DNA of 64,000 bases from contig NC_091138.1 of the NCBI RefSeq assembly GCF_041381155.1, positions 31,737,604 to 31,801,603 of the forward strand. Reading direction: 5' to 3'. This document shows, piece after piece, positions 1 through 13,492 of the stretch; positions within the stretch are counted from its first letter, which is position 1, and every line of letters starts with the position of its first letter. The notes below the pieces were generated by a model, which had not been told where the DNA came from, did no database searches, and saw only the letters and a program-made list of their open reading frames with translations. The DNA is from Argopecten irradians. Taxonomy: Eukaryota > Mollusca > Bivalvia > Pectinida > Pectinidae. Both the position numbers and the translations under genes were made by a program.

Positions 1-3000
1 CTTTTTCGTCGGGCCACGTACTTCTATGATCTTCTTTTATGACATCTTTTACGGAAATCAAGGATGTACATATGTTTAACTTAAGGGACTGCGAACGAAT
101 ATAATTAAAAAATAGTATACTCAATGGTGGTCTAATGAAATAGTGAAAATTATTGCATTGTATTCTAACAGAGATTTAAATAGTATTTAAATCTCTGATT
201 CTAACAAGCAATTTGCGTTCGCACGCATGAGACATGTATATTGTGTTTCAATTTTCGTGTCCTATTCCAGCTACCTTGGACACACGCAATGTACAACAAC
301 TAGTAAAAGTGGACTTATAACTTTATTGATCTTTATTGTTTACATGATATACTTTGTTAGGTCATCTGGATTATCACGCAAATATCTACATGTATCATAA
401 AATTATGTCCACCTTGTCTCCTGAATCCTAATGTTGGTAATTGCCCCTAGGACACTGTAGTCTTTCTTGGTATATTTTTATTTCTCTCGTCGATATGCTC
501 TGCTGCCCTTCTTCGCCATCATCGTATTTTCTCTTTATTTTTTAATCAAGAATTAAAAATAATGGTCTTAAATTCGATAACTCCTAAGATATTTGTTCCA
601 CTTCAGATTTCTTTAGAGCTGAGCAGGGTGGTATGTGCAATCTTTTAACAGTGGATAGCCCTACTACACATTAAGTACAAGTGGACACATTTTCCAGGAT
701 GATGGTTAATAGTAGTAGTTCATAAGGAGATATTCCTGTATAATGTTTTTATCTTTTTATTCCGTGCGAACAATTATTTTGAATACTTTTCGTGTCATTT
801 GGGAATAGGTACACGTACATATAACATATAACCTTGGAGTTAAGAGTATCCGGGAGGTCATTTAAATGTTAGATAACAAAAACCCCAGACGTACGCGTGA
901 CAAGTGTCCATTCCTATCTTCACAACACATTGCTTCGTATCTTCAGATATTTTTGGTCTCTTTTATGAAGTCCTCCATCCATTTATCCCATATGTTTTTT
1001 GTTTTGTTTTAGTTTTGTTAAGCTTGATACCATAGATCCTATTCGTATACTACCGCGTCGCAACTTAAAGAAGATCAACCACCACGGGAGACTTGAACGG
1101 CGAGGACTAGTGAAGTGAGAGATGAAGATAAGAATCAATCGGGAACGGGGTGAAAACATGGTTTGCTACAGTGTATACAATTACACTTTATGAATACTTA
1201 TTTCACGATTGATTGCTTATTTTAAGTGCTAAGTTATATTATTGTTATTGTTCAACTTTCTCTTCATTTCTACCTAACACTGCTAGGACATATTTTTTTC
1301 TTTATCAAATTATTTCAGCATCATTTTCGTGTTCGCGGCTTTACTGTATCAGTAATAATAGAAATTTCGTTTTTATTGTCATAAAATTCAGCAATGGTAA
1401 CAGTATTCTATCTATTGATATTGCAGAAATACAAATATTAATCTTGCAAAATGGTGAAAAAGAAGCGTTTTCCCTGTCACTCGCGACATGGTTCGCTTAC
1501 GTATTTGTCTACTCAAGTGAAGTAATATTTATATGTACAGTAGAGATCCGGTTCCGGTTGCCATTTTTTCTAGACCCGTTGGTAGGTTCATGCAGCAGTG
1601 TTTGCTTTCTTTCTAGCTGGTTCACACTGAATTCACATATAAGAAAACTGGAGAAGTCTAAGATATGTGTATGATTGTCAATAACCACGTTTACATGAAG
1701 GAAAATATTTGTTTTGAGCGAAAATATCGAACCCCTTTCTAATGACCCTCCATTGCCCTTGGATTTTCATGCATCAAATTGATCACGACTACCAAGAGAC
1801 ATGTTTATTTAAAATCAGTTTAGTATTTCTACTACTACCATGTAACAGTATGTATTTTGCATTCGTATGAAAAGAAAATATTTGTTATAATTGCGCTGCG
1901 GATTGGATGGAAGTGGTTGCAATGGAATACGTCCGCTTTTCGTCCGTGTATTTACAATTCTAACTAGGGTCACGTAATCATTTCCAATAATCAATGACAC
2001 GAGTAATAAATCAATAGAAAAACATTGAAGGATACTGATAAAACACAGTTTAATTCATAAAGTACCAATTTGGGAACTATTTTAATGATACAACAGAGTC
2101 TGTAACCTGACACGTCTGGGAGTTGGATGACGACATGCATGAAGCTAACCCAACAAAATATTGCTGTCGCTTGCTGCATTCTTTGAAATAAATTGTGAAG
2201 AGCCATGTTTTATGGCCCGTTTTTGATGAAAGGGATACATTTTATATTAGTACTTTTCGTTGAATTTCAACCTTTCATCTGCTTCTTTTACTTCCTCTTT
2301 CAGTCATTTCCTGTTTCCCGATCGTATCGATAATAATCTCCCGATTTTGAAAGCCCATCTATCAAAACCCCATATGGAGCCACTTTCACCCTGGCAGAAC
2401 CAGAGATAACACTTGTCCGCTAAGCACATGTACAGTTAATTAGTTGTCTGTCAATTACCTTTTCACTGGACCTTAACGATATCTGACACTTCATTGATTG
2501 TAGGTATGACACTACCCAGGCAAATAAACACATTAATTTTAATCCAATTAGGTTCTGTAATCTGTAAGGCAAAGCAGTCAGCTGTTGAGGGGAAGGTATG
2601 TCATGGTAACATAAATGTTTTATGGCTTCCCATTCAAGTTCTTTGAAGTTAACCGCACAAACGACAGTGATTTAGATGGGGGAATTTTGGACAGAGAAAA
2701 CATAAACAATGTCGATTAGAATGGACTGATCTGATACAGACTTGCTGATCATCTAATGGGGACAGTGGATTGTTTGTAGATGAGATAAAAGTGAACAGCA
2801 TATGTTTAATATATGAAATTAATGTATAGCCTGTGTAACATTAATACTAACGATTGCGAATCTCAATGCAAACAAGACAATTGCAAGCTGTCAATCGTCA
2901 TGCAATCGTGATGCTGGGGCTGTTTTAAGCATTTTAAATGCATGATTGAAAAGAAGCACCTTCAATTCTAAATTGATCAAAGAGATTATGGCTATTTTCC

Positions 3001-3609
3001 AGTTTTTACTCTGAGTAGTTCCATCATTTTCTGTTATGTGAAGCGGTTAATTTTGTGTTCACAAAGTCAGGAACAATAAACATACATTAATTGGTTAATG
3101 ATAATTGATACATTGTTTAAGCTTACTCTGGAATTTGATCTAAAGTTCATTACTAGTCATGGGCATCGGACTTTAGCTTAAAGTCGCATTGAATGATGTT
3201 TAATAAGTGCAAATATTACTGTGAGTTTTCGTTGCTGTCATTTACTCATTATACTTCTGAACTGTTTTAAGGACTAGTATACTAGGTATGAATCTTGAAA
3301 GTAACATATATATGGCCAGATGCAAATGTAAATTTTTTAAAGGAAAAAGACTAAATTAATGCGAGTTTTACAGAAATATTTTGTTTGGGAGGCTAAATAG
3401 GACCAGATCGTCTGAAAATGTGATACAAGATCTACAATTTGTATTAGCAAAAGTAAGTGGCGATACAAATATTTCTATAAGGGCATGCATATATGCAAGT
3501 CACATGGAAATTCAATGAGAATAGGGTGGGCACATATAATTAATTAATTATGGAATATTTAACAAGTATGTGTACAAACAGTGCTAACATATTTCTCTTC
3601 AATTTTCAG
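1..3609. other. Gene-free AT-rich stretch upstream of COX6B
   Basis: I see no conserved coding segment here. The longest open frame, about 150 codons near 1213-1674, has a low-complexity, stop-bounded composition and no recognisable domain or splice context. Because the first COX6B coding exon begins after a splice acceptor at 3608-3609, at least one non-coding COX6B exon and its promoter must lie in this stretch, but I cannot place them. Confidence 0.5.
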
Positions 3610-3627
3610 ATCAAATCCCATTTCAAA

Positions 3628-5607
3628 ATGACTGATGTAGAAAAAATTTCAAAGCCAGACGGTAAAAACTTACAATACACTTATATTTGTATAGAAATTA
3701 AATCTTTGTATTATCATTTTAATGTAATTTGATATGTACTTCTGTCTTCATATATTAAAAGCCAAAGTAATGTATGCATGCGGAAAGAAAAGTGACACCA
3801 GATCACAGGCTTTGGTTCTATTGTAGATTAGATATTATACATCCATGTACTAGGTAAATATACTGTTATATCTATCTATAATATGTAGTGTCTAAGAAAA
3901 AAATACCTGTGAGCAAACAGACTTTGACAAGAACAAATATAACCATTTTGTTGCTTGAAATTGTCTTGTTTTAATGGCTAATCTTTAACATTTATATGAA
4001 ACTGTTGTAATTATTTCAGTTAAAATTCGTCAGCTGCAGTACACCCCACGGTATGATGCCAGATTCCCCAACCAGAACATGAACAAGTAAGTTAATAACG
4101 GGAGAGGTCAGCAAACCAGCCCATAATATATACAGTATAATTTTGTTATGCAACGGGTATTATAAACAAGGTGTTATAGACAGGGTGTTATACTCACAAT
4201 ACTTTGTCATCACTTGCCTTCATTCTCTTGGTCACACCGAGAGATATTTTATTCTTTGCTTCTCACCCCTGTCCCCCTACTCCCAGGTGACAATGTCCAA
4301 GTGGGTAGATTGTCTGACTGACCCTCTGAGTTATCATGTTAAGATGGCTAGATTTTCTGACATCATTCTTTTAGCCCTCTGGCCTCTACCTCTTTTGAGT
4401 CCGTGTTCCAATAGTAAGAATTCTACCACAAGTTGTTCACCTCTGTGAGTGTTACTTATTTCTCCTGTATGAGGCAACCGACAGCTGTTCAATAAAAATC
4501 CTACACTGTTTGCTGGTGTCCACTATCTAATTATAAACTGGTTATTTTTAGGATGTGCTGGCAGTACTACGTAGATTACCACCGATGTGTAAGGAAAATG
4601 GGAGAGGATTATGACGGGTGCATGTACTTCAAAATGGGTTACTCAACCCTTTGCCCCACTGAATGGGTGAGTACAGTCATAGAGCTGTATGTAATGTATT
4701 AGAGAGTTATTTAGAGTACCATATTGGCCGTAATTAGTGCCCAGGGCGCTTAAAAATTGTAACAAACCTAGATGCTTGTTAGTAAACCAAAATGTAAGTT
4801 GTAGCCAAACAAAAGGTCATCCATATTTAAACTCTTTCTGTACTCATGGTACAATAATTTGTTACAGTAAACATGTATGTTTGTATCATTTGAGACTAAT
4901 TAATATGTCATGATTCACATGTAAAAGACCCGCAAGTTCATGTAATATGGTTAAAGATGCTCCTTTGCTGACAAATGGTAATTTTTCTCTATCGAAATAG
5001 GAGCAGATAAATTATTTATTTTCTTCAGTTACAAAAGTTACTTTCGCTTTACACCATTACCACCATTTAAAAGTTTGAGATTCCCATTTTACTTCAATAT
5101 AAGAATATGAAAAATGATTAATTGCATCCGAAAAAATTCCATGGCACTACATGTATGTCCTATATGGAATGAAGTACATGATGTACTGATTGTGCATGCA
5201 TCAAAAGCAAAATAAATTATTTTATATTATTTTTTGTATTAATTAGGCATATATATTGAATTATATGAATATCGTTTATGCTCTGTCGGCGGTGGAGCAT
5301 CTTCAAAATGCTGATATTAAAAGCATCGCATGTAAAACATCAATCTTGATTGCTTGCTCTATCATTGTTAGCGTAACTATCCTCCTCTTCTGAAGATTCA
5401 TTAAATAATAATAATGGATACAAGAGGATACATATTTTTGATGTCAAATATCATATATTTTCATAATGATATGAAGGTATATAGCAAAGTTGGAACATCA
5501 TGTAAACTATACACGAGTAACACAAACGTCTTCTTTTATTTCAGACCGAACAATGGGACGCACAACAGGAGAAAGGATTCTTCGCATGTCGTATCATGGA
5601 TAAATAG
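3628..5607 (+). CDS. COX6B: Cytochrome c oxidase subunit 6B (COX6B), four coding exons
   Basis: Coding exons are 3628-3661, 4020-4086, 4552-4666 and 5545-5607; they join in phase to 279 nt (92 aa plus stop), close to the family length. The protein begins MTDVEKISKPDG and contains YTPRYDARFPNQN, matching the PFDSRFPNQN signature of COX6B. It then has the twin-Cys helices C-X9-C (CWQYYVDYHRC) and C-X10-C (CMYFKMGYSTLC), followed by CPTEWTEQWDAQQEKGFF. COX6B is a nuclear-encoded subunit on the intermembrane-space face of complex IV that helps hold the dimer together; the two Cys pairs form disulphides after Mia40-dependent import. All introns are GT-AG. The start is the only ATG after an acceptor at 3608-3609, so a non-coding 5' exon lies upstream. 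The last intron (4667-5544) is ordinary AT-rich DNA. Confidence 0.96.
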
Positions 5608-5699
5608 GAAAGACAGAATGTGTGTAGTAGACTTTTGAACATTGATTTGTGGATGTTGTCAAGATTCAGTGATGGCGATCTTGTGTTATTATAAATATT

Positions 5700-5705
5700 A
5701 ATAAA
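5700..5705 (+). terminator. COX6B polyadenylation signal AATAAA
   Basis: A canonical AATAAA lies 93 bases after the COX6B stop codon, in a short AT-rich 3' region. It is the nearest such hexamer downstream, which suggests a 3' UTR of roughly 110-120 nt. Confidence 0.7.
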
Positions 5706-6114
5706 AGGCATCTTTGAATTACAACTCAAAAATTTGTTTTCGTTCTGATTATTCAAGATAAATATCTAGTATATTGTACATACATACTTGTACTCGAGGG
5801 TTCTAATGTTTAGGGCTATTCCAGTAAATATCTGGGCACCCCAGGGCTCCTGATAATGTATAGGGCTTGTGAATTGGGAATTCGAAAAAGTTTTGCAGAG
5901 ATTTTATCCTTGACAAAGTCCATTAATTACATAAACTTTACTAAAAAAATGATTGTACAGCATCCTTCCTATACTTAATATATTTGATATTGAAGTATTT
6001 TCGTTATTGCCCAAAAAATGGCTGAATTTTGTCTAAACTGACTTTTGGGACCTTGAATGAAGGTCAAGATCATTGATTTGAATAAAATATGACCGTTTTC
6101 ATTACACAGTTAGA

Positions 6115-7380
6115 TTGTTTGGACCATTTGTAAAATGAATTTTAAGGTTAATTCCTCACAGACCTGCAAAGTTTGATACAGGCCTATGAGGGCTTTGTCA
6201 AGGCTCATCTGAAAACAATATACCTGATCCTTCTTTAATAAATGAAGGACTAGATCTAACTACTCCAACAATGTTAGAGGCATAGCATGACGAGACACAT
6301 TTGATCATTACGTCGTCTGTATTGCACATCAGAAGTTTTCTTGATACCGACGTCTAATATTATTGGATTAAGGTCTAACCAGTCAAACTGTATAAACAAA
6401 AACGGCCTAGGCTAAGGTTTTCCTTCATCCAAGCATGGTACAATCACAATACAAATGTACTATGTAAAAGTGTCATGACTTCTTGGTTACTGAGAAGTTT
6501 TGAAGGATTTTATCCAATTTAACACCGGTGACCATATACAAAGGTCAAAGTCGTTCATTTGAGAATGCTACATACCCAATATAGTCTTTTGGTCGAGGAA
6601 AAGCTGTTCAAATGATGGACACAATACCATGCCAAACCTTTTTTGGCTAACTAGATATTGGACCCAATAAGCGCCCCCATTCATTTATAAGCACCCCTCC
6701 CCCATTTTGGGTCGACATTAACTTAAAGATAGACTAAAACTTTGAAGACCATGTAGGTTTCTCTATTTGATTTCTTTCGTAAATTAATTAATGACTTGTT
6801 CTGTACAATAATTTTGTGAAATGTTAGCCCAAATATGGTCCTATTATAATCGCCCCTTCATTTTTAGCCTGCCATCATCAACTGGTGGGTTATTCAAATC
6901 GACGTCCTTCCATGGTCCGTTCGTCCGTTAACAATTCTTGTTATCGCTATTTCTTATCGCTATTTCTCAGAAAGTACTAATGGGATTTTGCTCAAATTTG
7001 ATGTGTAGGTTTCTCTTAGGTTTCTCTAGGGCCCTAGTTGAGCATATTGCATTTTGGTAACGATCAGTCAACAAAATGGCCGCCAGGCAGTCATCTTTGA
7101 TTTTGATAGTTAAAGTTTGTTACCGTTATTTCTCAGAAAGTACACAAGGGATCTTTCTCAAATTTTGATATGTAGGGTCGTTTTTATATACGGTTTGATT
7201 GGTTGGACCAAGTTGTACGCTTATGAATTAAAGACAGACCTGGTGATTTTATATTGTTTTCAGAAGAGCCTTGACAAAGCCCTCACAGACCTGTAATAAA
7301 AACTGCAGGTCCGTCAGGATTTATACTTGAAATAATGACTTTTAACAAATGGTCGAACCGGTTGTTCCAAATAAACTAAA
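6115..7380. repeat. Inverted pair of a dispersed repeat, about 110 bp per arm
   Basis: The segment at about 6115-6235 (core GAGGGCTTTGTCAAGGCTC, then CTGAAAACAATATA) recurs in reverse complement at about 7250-7375 (TATATTGTTTTCAG, then GAGCCTTGACAAAGCCCTC). Flanking matches such as GGACCATTTGT extend each arm to roughly 110 bp. This is either one element with long terminal inverted repeats or two opposed copies of one dispersed family. The interior holds short phrases about cells marked 'gcgcc', seen near 6670 and 6850, and the start of another repeat family at about 6880. No transposase reading frame is visible. Confidence 0.6.
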
Positions 7381-7690
7381 ATGGACTAGATTCCCCTAGA
7401 GCCCTAGTTGTGCATATTGCATTTTGGGACCGATTGGTCAACAAGATGGCCGACTGACTGCCATTTTGGATTTTGATAGTTCAGGTTTGAAAAGCAGAGA
7501 AAAGATCTTTCTTTCAATTGTCATACATAGATCATTCTTTGGTGGGTGCCAAGATCCCTCTTGGATATCTTGTTCAATTTCTCAACCACCCTACCAGGCA
7601 CTTTTTGGGTCAAATACGTACAGTAGTGAACAAAAATATGCATTCCATATTATATTCCAAGTCTGGAGAGAGAAGTTTGTATAGCGATGA
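6880..7690 (+). repeat. Dispersed repeat with two partial direct copies
   Basis: The phrase TATTTCTCAGAAAGTAC recurs at about 6960 and 7130, and CCCTAGTTG-GCATATTGCATTTTGG followed by GGTCAACAA-ATGGCCG recurs at about 7031 and 7402. These are offset, partial copies of one repeat whose head contains a TCCGTTCGTCCGTTAAC stretch. It resembles a high-copy bivalve repeat that I recognise only by sight, so the class is uncertain. The open frame at 7424-7684 is part of the repeat, not a gene. Confidence 0.55.
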
Positions 7691-7962
7691 GGTATGAGCG
7701 CAGAGAAACATTGGGCAAAGATAACAATAACAGACATATTGTATAACATTATTCATTTATTGTTTAATAACTGGAAGTTCCTTTGCACCAAAGCATCAGA
7801 TCTTTGATTATGTAACAAACACCAGATATCAGAGTAATTGACAGTAAGGTTTTACTAGGTGACAGTAATACCTGTAACCTAGTAATTGTTTCCTAAGTAG
7901 ATAACAAATTCAGATTTGACTACCGTAAATAATCTTAGACATTTTACACTGCAATATGGTTA

Positions 7963-8130
7963 TGCTAATTGTATTTGTTGCATGTTGTAAGCACAGCAAT
8001 TAACACATATTTTGCTGCAAAAATTATTTTACACAAGTTAGCTAACTGCCAACTGCTAATTGTATTTGTTGCATGTTGTAAGCACAGCAATTAACACATA
8101 TTTTGCTGCAAAAATTATTTTACACAAGTT
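7963..8130 (+). repeat. Recent tandem duplication, 91-bp period, two copies
   Basis: A ~77-bp block starting TGCTAATTGTATTTGTTGCA and ending TTTTACACAAGTT occurs at 7963-8039 and again at 8054-8130, essentially identical, with a 14-bp spacer. It lies between COX6B and the 3' end of KATNIP. The near identity implies a young duplication. Confidence 0.85.
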
Positions 8131-9004
8131 GCAGGTAAATACAGGTAAGTCAATGAGATAACAATGCACTTTAATCTAGTACATAATATTACATTTAGAT
8201 CAGTATGTCTTTTTGGATACCATGTAGTATCATGTACATATATGTATATAGCAGAATGAAATTAATTTGGGATTTGAATTTTTTGACTTTATACTCGCTA
8301 GTACCCAAACTTTTCTAAATAAATTCTACTTAAAGCTTTTAACTTAACTATCTAACAAAAATTAACAATGGAGATCAGACACTTTTTAATGGTGTCAAAC
8401 AGCAACTTTTGGGAGAGCTATATTTTCATTATGACATGCACGTTTTGACAACAAGATCATAGAACTTTATGTAAAAATATTTTATGAATTATTTCCGGGC
8501 TCATATGCTTTTTTATCCATTGTTTAGAGCCTAGTATTTCTGATATGTATAGCACAAAATGGATATCTGAAACCAGTGTAACGTGGAATGTATATATAAT
8601 CAACAACCCGTCAAACAATAGCTTACACGTACCAACACTATACAGCACTAATTATCACGAAAGTCTGTAAAAGAAACAATAATTAAGGGGTGGTTTATAA
8701 CTTATTGAATCAATAAAACAAGATAAAATGCTGATTTTGTAGAACGGCATACCATCACAAAAATATTATAACTAATGATTAACAATATTGTGACATGATT
8801 AAAATATATACATCAAACAAAGAGTGAAATACTAGGGATGTGGTTTTGACCAGACATTATAATACATTTAATTCTGATTCTTGGAAAGAAATGTTTTATC
8901 TAGTATAAACTCTTTGTTATAGATAGTCAAAATCTGTCATTTTTTAATCATTCATAACTTACATTTAAAACTATTCTACTTGTTAAAGTACCATATACAA
9001 CTCC

Positions 9005-9235
9005 TCTCAAGTTACACAGATAAGAATCAATTACAATCCATTCTTCCAGCGCCTCTATGTTACAACTCACAATAACTCACATTCAACTCCTCGTGAGCCA
9101 CAATGTTACAACTTGCAATAATTCATAACCCACTCCTCAAGGGTCTAAATGTTTCAAATCTCAATAACTCACAACTCACCCTTCCAGAGCCTCAATGTTA
9201 CAACTCATAATAACTTGCAATCATTTTCATTTAGA
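9005..9235. repeat. Degenerate tandem repeat (about 60-bp period)
   Basis: Three to four diverged units share the phrases CTCAATGTTACAACTCA and AATAACTCAC with CTCC-GAG-C spacers. The stretch may lie in the KATNIP 3' UTR or just beyond it. Unit boundaries are blurred, and no coding or RNA structure was recognised. Confidence 0.5.
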
Positions 9236-10441
9236 GCCATTGCATAATAATGAAAAGTCAATCAATTCAAACATTTAATTCTTGTAAAAGTTTCTCTTAA
9301 TCAACATTCAGTTTTAGCAGAAGGACTAAAAGTAAAAATGGAGCTAACTTACATTCATACATACAAGTTTGAAAGCATTTTTTCGCCATAAATAATAACT
9401 CATTTTACCTGAGTCAGTACACATAAACACTTTACATTTAGTGAGCAATAAATAAGTGATAATAAACAATCTCTCAAAAATATCACAGAACCAAGATGAC
9501 AGAGACGTGTGTAAACATGGACGGAGGTCAACATTCCTAACTTCAGTGTTAACTGTGAGGATTTAATTGTGTATATAACTAATAAACTACATATAATGTT
9601 AAGTATTACAGATTGATATAATAAACTTCTACATCACCATCATGGCAAGTAAATACGGAGGAAGTAATTCTGCCTGAAATATCTTCACAAATAAATGTTT
9701 AAAACAGGGTCAGAAACTGGCTGAAATAAAATCATTTGTCGTTGTTTCGACTCCAGGCAAGGATATTGGACGTATTAAAGTTTATCACAAGAATACTTAA
9801 GTAATGGACAACAATAGAACAGAGAGCACCATCCACTGGAATACATAACAGAGGATTACTTTTGCGAGTAAATATTTTCACGAAATTGCCTTAATTAGAG
9901 AAAGTGAAGTTTTCACTTATTAGAATTTATAATACAGGCATTTCTTATTTTTTGTAAGTTTAAATCTTTGGGACATCATCCCGCAAAAAATTGTGTAAAT
10001 ATTATCCACACAAAAATTACCAACTGTATGATATCAACAACGAGCAGCATCACTTGCATTTATACTCGTTCATATCACAAACAGCCAGACAGATATCAGT
10101 TTTCCGTACAGTTGGTCCCTTATATCGGGGCCCAAAGGTACTTTAACTGTCTGCTTAGTTGAGTCCTTCACAGGTACCACTATCTGGCCCTTTTAATAAA
10201 CAGTATAAAGGGTCCTGATTATGGACCCTTATGTGGTCTTTTTGTGGGACCTTTAGATGGCATCTTATTGTAGCCATTTTTGTGAGAACTTCATCTGCTA
10301 TGGTAACAGGTCATTCTCTCCTTCAAAAGACTAGCCTATGATAAGCGTTGTCTCTTTCCATGTCCAGAAAATATCTGCTTTATAAACAAGATATTTTATC
10401 CCTTCAAGGCTGGCCTTTCTCCCTCCTAAGTTAGCCTATCA

Positions 10442-13400
10442 TCAGCGTCTCTTCTTGCCCTGTCCAGCCACACTGGTTTTTGGTCTCAACTCTGAAACAG
10501 TTAAACACCACACATATTAAGAATATTAAGGGGTAAAGTTTTGATGATTACCACCATAACCTACTGAGTCTTTTGTACAACAATATTACCAAAATATACC
10601 AAAGGATGCAATAAGTTAACTACATATTTTGTCTGAGTATGGCCAGTACATCAAATATTATACCCAGGGCAAACATTATGCTCACCTTGATTGACAGGTT
10701 TGCCTGCCTGAGCTTTCTTAGGATCATTATAATGACTGACCACCATCTTGTCATTGGTCAGTTGTATATCCTGGTCCACTGCTTGGTTACTGTAACAAGA
10801 TTTTATAAATTCATTTTAAACATTAATTAAAGGATTAACTTGAATAGATTTTGTTTTTATATTATGGGGAAGTAACAAAAAAAATCAACATTTACTTTAA
10901 AGAAACTGTGAATTAATCCTTAAAATTCTATCTAAACCTGCGAAATTCCAAATTTCTTGAGGGACTATTTAATTTGTTTTCTATAAAATCATTGTGCCAT
11001 TGTTTCAGCCATTCAGAGACAGCATTACAAACAACATTATAAATTGTTACATTATGAGATAATAACATAAATTTTTAAGCCAATGAAAATGCATGTTACA
11101 AGCAAGATTGAATTATAATATATTAACCAACTGGATTGTCCTTACTTTAATGAAGGAAAAGTTTATCAACGTTGTAATTAACTCATTTACCCCTGATATT
11201 ACATAATGGACTGGTCTAGTCTTTGATTTAGAAGAGCCTATATGTGTTTTTAGGGGTGAATGAGTTAATTCCATGACAATAACTTGTTACCTAATGATGG
11301 TGTGTTTTTCCCGTTGTAGGATTTCCTTATTCTGTGTGAACACGATGGTGTGATGTCTTTGGGGTCCTTCCATATTTGGCAGAATTCCTCGGGCAGCTGT
11401 TGTGACCATGTGTAACATGCCATTATACACCAGAAGGTCGTCCACCAATAACTGTTCATAAAATTTAACCATTTTTATTTAGAAGATGAAGATTTTTGAA
11501 ACAGTATCAATACTTATACTTTGAAGGAATGCTTTACTTTCTTTGATCTCTTGTTCACAGACTTCATCTGTGTAATATTTTTGCATATATCACTAGTGTT
11601 ATATAACATGGAGTGATTTTTGTTTACTGTGCCGGGCAGGAAATCAAGTATGACATGACGGAAACAATAATGTGACTTCAGGGAAAATGATGTTATGTCA
11701 GAATTTGTGAATGGCTGCATCAGCTGCATTTTTGCAGCAATCAATTTTTGGTGTTGGATTTTTTTATGAAAAGTAGGTCGTTGTGGTTGTAGTAAACAGT
11801 ATCTGAAATTTTGAGAATCTTGAGGCATTTTAAGGTTTTAACCTTTCCTAACAAAACCTCACTATATCTACTATGATTAACTTACCGCTAGGTCTTTAGC
11901 ACCTCTCTGTGGAGTCTTGCTGTAGTTCCAGATCTTTATCATAGATACTGTGGTTGGCTGGTCAAATATCACATACACTCTATTTACCTAAAAAAAAAAG
12001 ATTTTGGGGATTTATCCAAGATGAACAAAGGGAAACAACTCTATCATTGACTAAGGGAGATAACTCTACAGTTATACATTGTTATCTGAAGGGAGTTGAT
12101 GCTATAGTAATATACTTTGTATATGTCTACCACAAGTATTACTGTGACTAAATATAGTTAACTCAAAATTACAATGAGATCACCTGACACTGATAAAAGA
12201 GAAACACTCTTAACAGTTACACACAGATGAAGGGAGATAATTCATGATCAGCAGGTTTATGAATAAAGGGAGATAACTCATCAGTTAAGCACCGATAAAT
12301 AGAGGTAACTCAATAGCTTAAAGATAAAGGGAACTTAACAGTGACCCAAAGGGGGATAACTCTACAAACAAATAAAAAGACTATAACTCAACAGTTACAC
12401 AAATAAAGGGAGATAATACTCTCTGTTCACTTATAAACACATTATATAGATAAGTACAAAAGCAGACAATATAAGATCTTTGTTACATCATCTTGTTTCT
12501 ATCAATACTGTCTGAGTAATGTATGAAGAAGGTTGTAGTGATTAAGCTACACTTACCATGGATGGCAGTACTGGAGCTAGCCACATGTGGCTGCCATCAG
12601 TTGTATCATGGACGCCATCAATAAGTTTGTCTGGTGTTCTCGCATCGTTAGTTTTGTCATTGAGCACATTCACACTGTCAGGATAAGCAGAAATGTCTGA
12701 AACATTGAGAAAAAAACCCAGACATTAGGCAAATGGAATTGACAATGAAAATTTTATATAGCTTACAGAAATATCAGTTTACTATTATTGAAACCTTGAA
12801 ACTGGATATAGTCATAGTATACAAAATAAGTATTATTGAAACATGGGATTGTGTCTCTGAAATCCAAATTATCAGAACAGTTTAATCACAGATAGAGTAG
12901 GATTTTAACATAGAAACTGGTCCTATTTATCAGGATTTTTGACTGTAAACCATTATTTCAAATTGACTTACTTGTCTCAGTGAGCTGGATCTGGTTTAAT
13001 GCGGCGTCATAAAACTCTATACCATTTAGTCCAATGTAGTAGGGGTCACCCCAAGTGGACATCAACTGTAACTGGTATATAACTGATATACGAGTCAAGG
13101 TGTGTAATAGAAGTCTTTCATTTATGGATAAGAAGGATACAGATATTCTACGAGTCGCATCATGTAGTAATACCTGAGGCTTGTCAATTAAAATGTGTAA
13201 TATCTGTGTGAAGAAAATTTACAAAAGAACAATGTAATATCTTTTGTTCGAAAAACCCAATAAAGAATAGACAGGATTTTAATCAATAAACATTAACTAA
13301 TCACTGAACAGACAGCCACAAGGCAAATAACATAAATCTGTCCAAATAATATATTAATAATAACATTATCCAATGTATTCCCTTTTTGTTCATAAACTGA

Positions 13401-13492
13401 ATGAAAGAGTTGAAAATCAAGATGAAGAAAGGATACATCCACATGGCATCTGTACAGCTTCGTATTCCGAGTCATCCTCACTGACAGACGAC
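10442..13492 (-). CDS. KATNIP: KATNIP exons 32-38: fourth WGD module and C-terminus
   Basis: Exons 13437-13492, 12972-13082, 12557-12696, 11886-11987, 11291-11451, 10686-10789 and 10442-10491 encode about residues 1595-1835. The exon 32/33 join reads EAVQMPCGFIYQLQLMS and continues into TWGDPYYIGLNGIEFYD, the best-conserved module. Exons 34-35 give KLIDGVHDTTDGSHMWLAP and IKIWNYSKTPQRGAKDL. Exon 36 gives LLVDDLLVYNGMLHMV and FTQNKEILQREKHTIIR; exon 37 gives SNQAVDQDIQLTNDKM; exon 38 ends ELRPKTSVAGQGKKRR and a TGA at 10442-10444. The last three exons match the human C-terminus in order and spacing. Confidence 0.95.

Noticed and set aside
1213-1674. Plus-strand 153-codon frame
   Set aside because: AT-rich, hydrophobic low-complexity translation with no domain, no splice or promoter context; consistent with chance.
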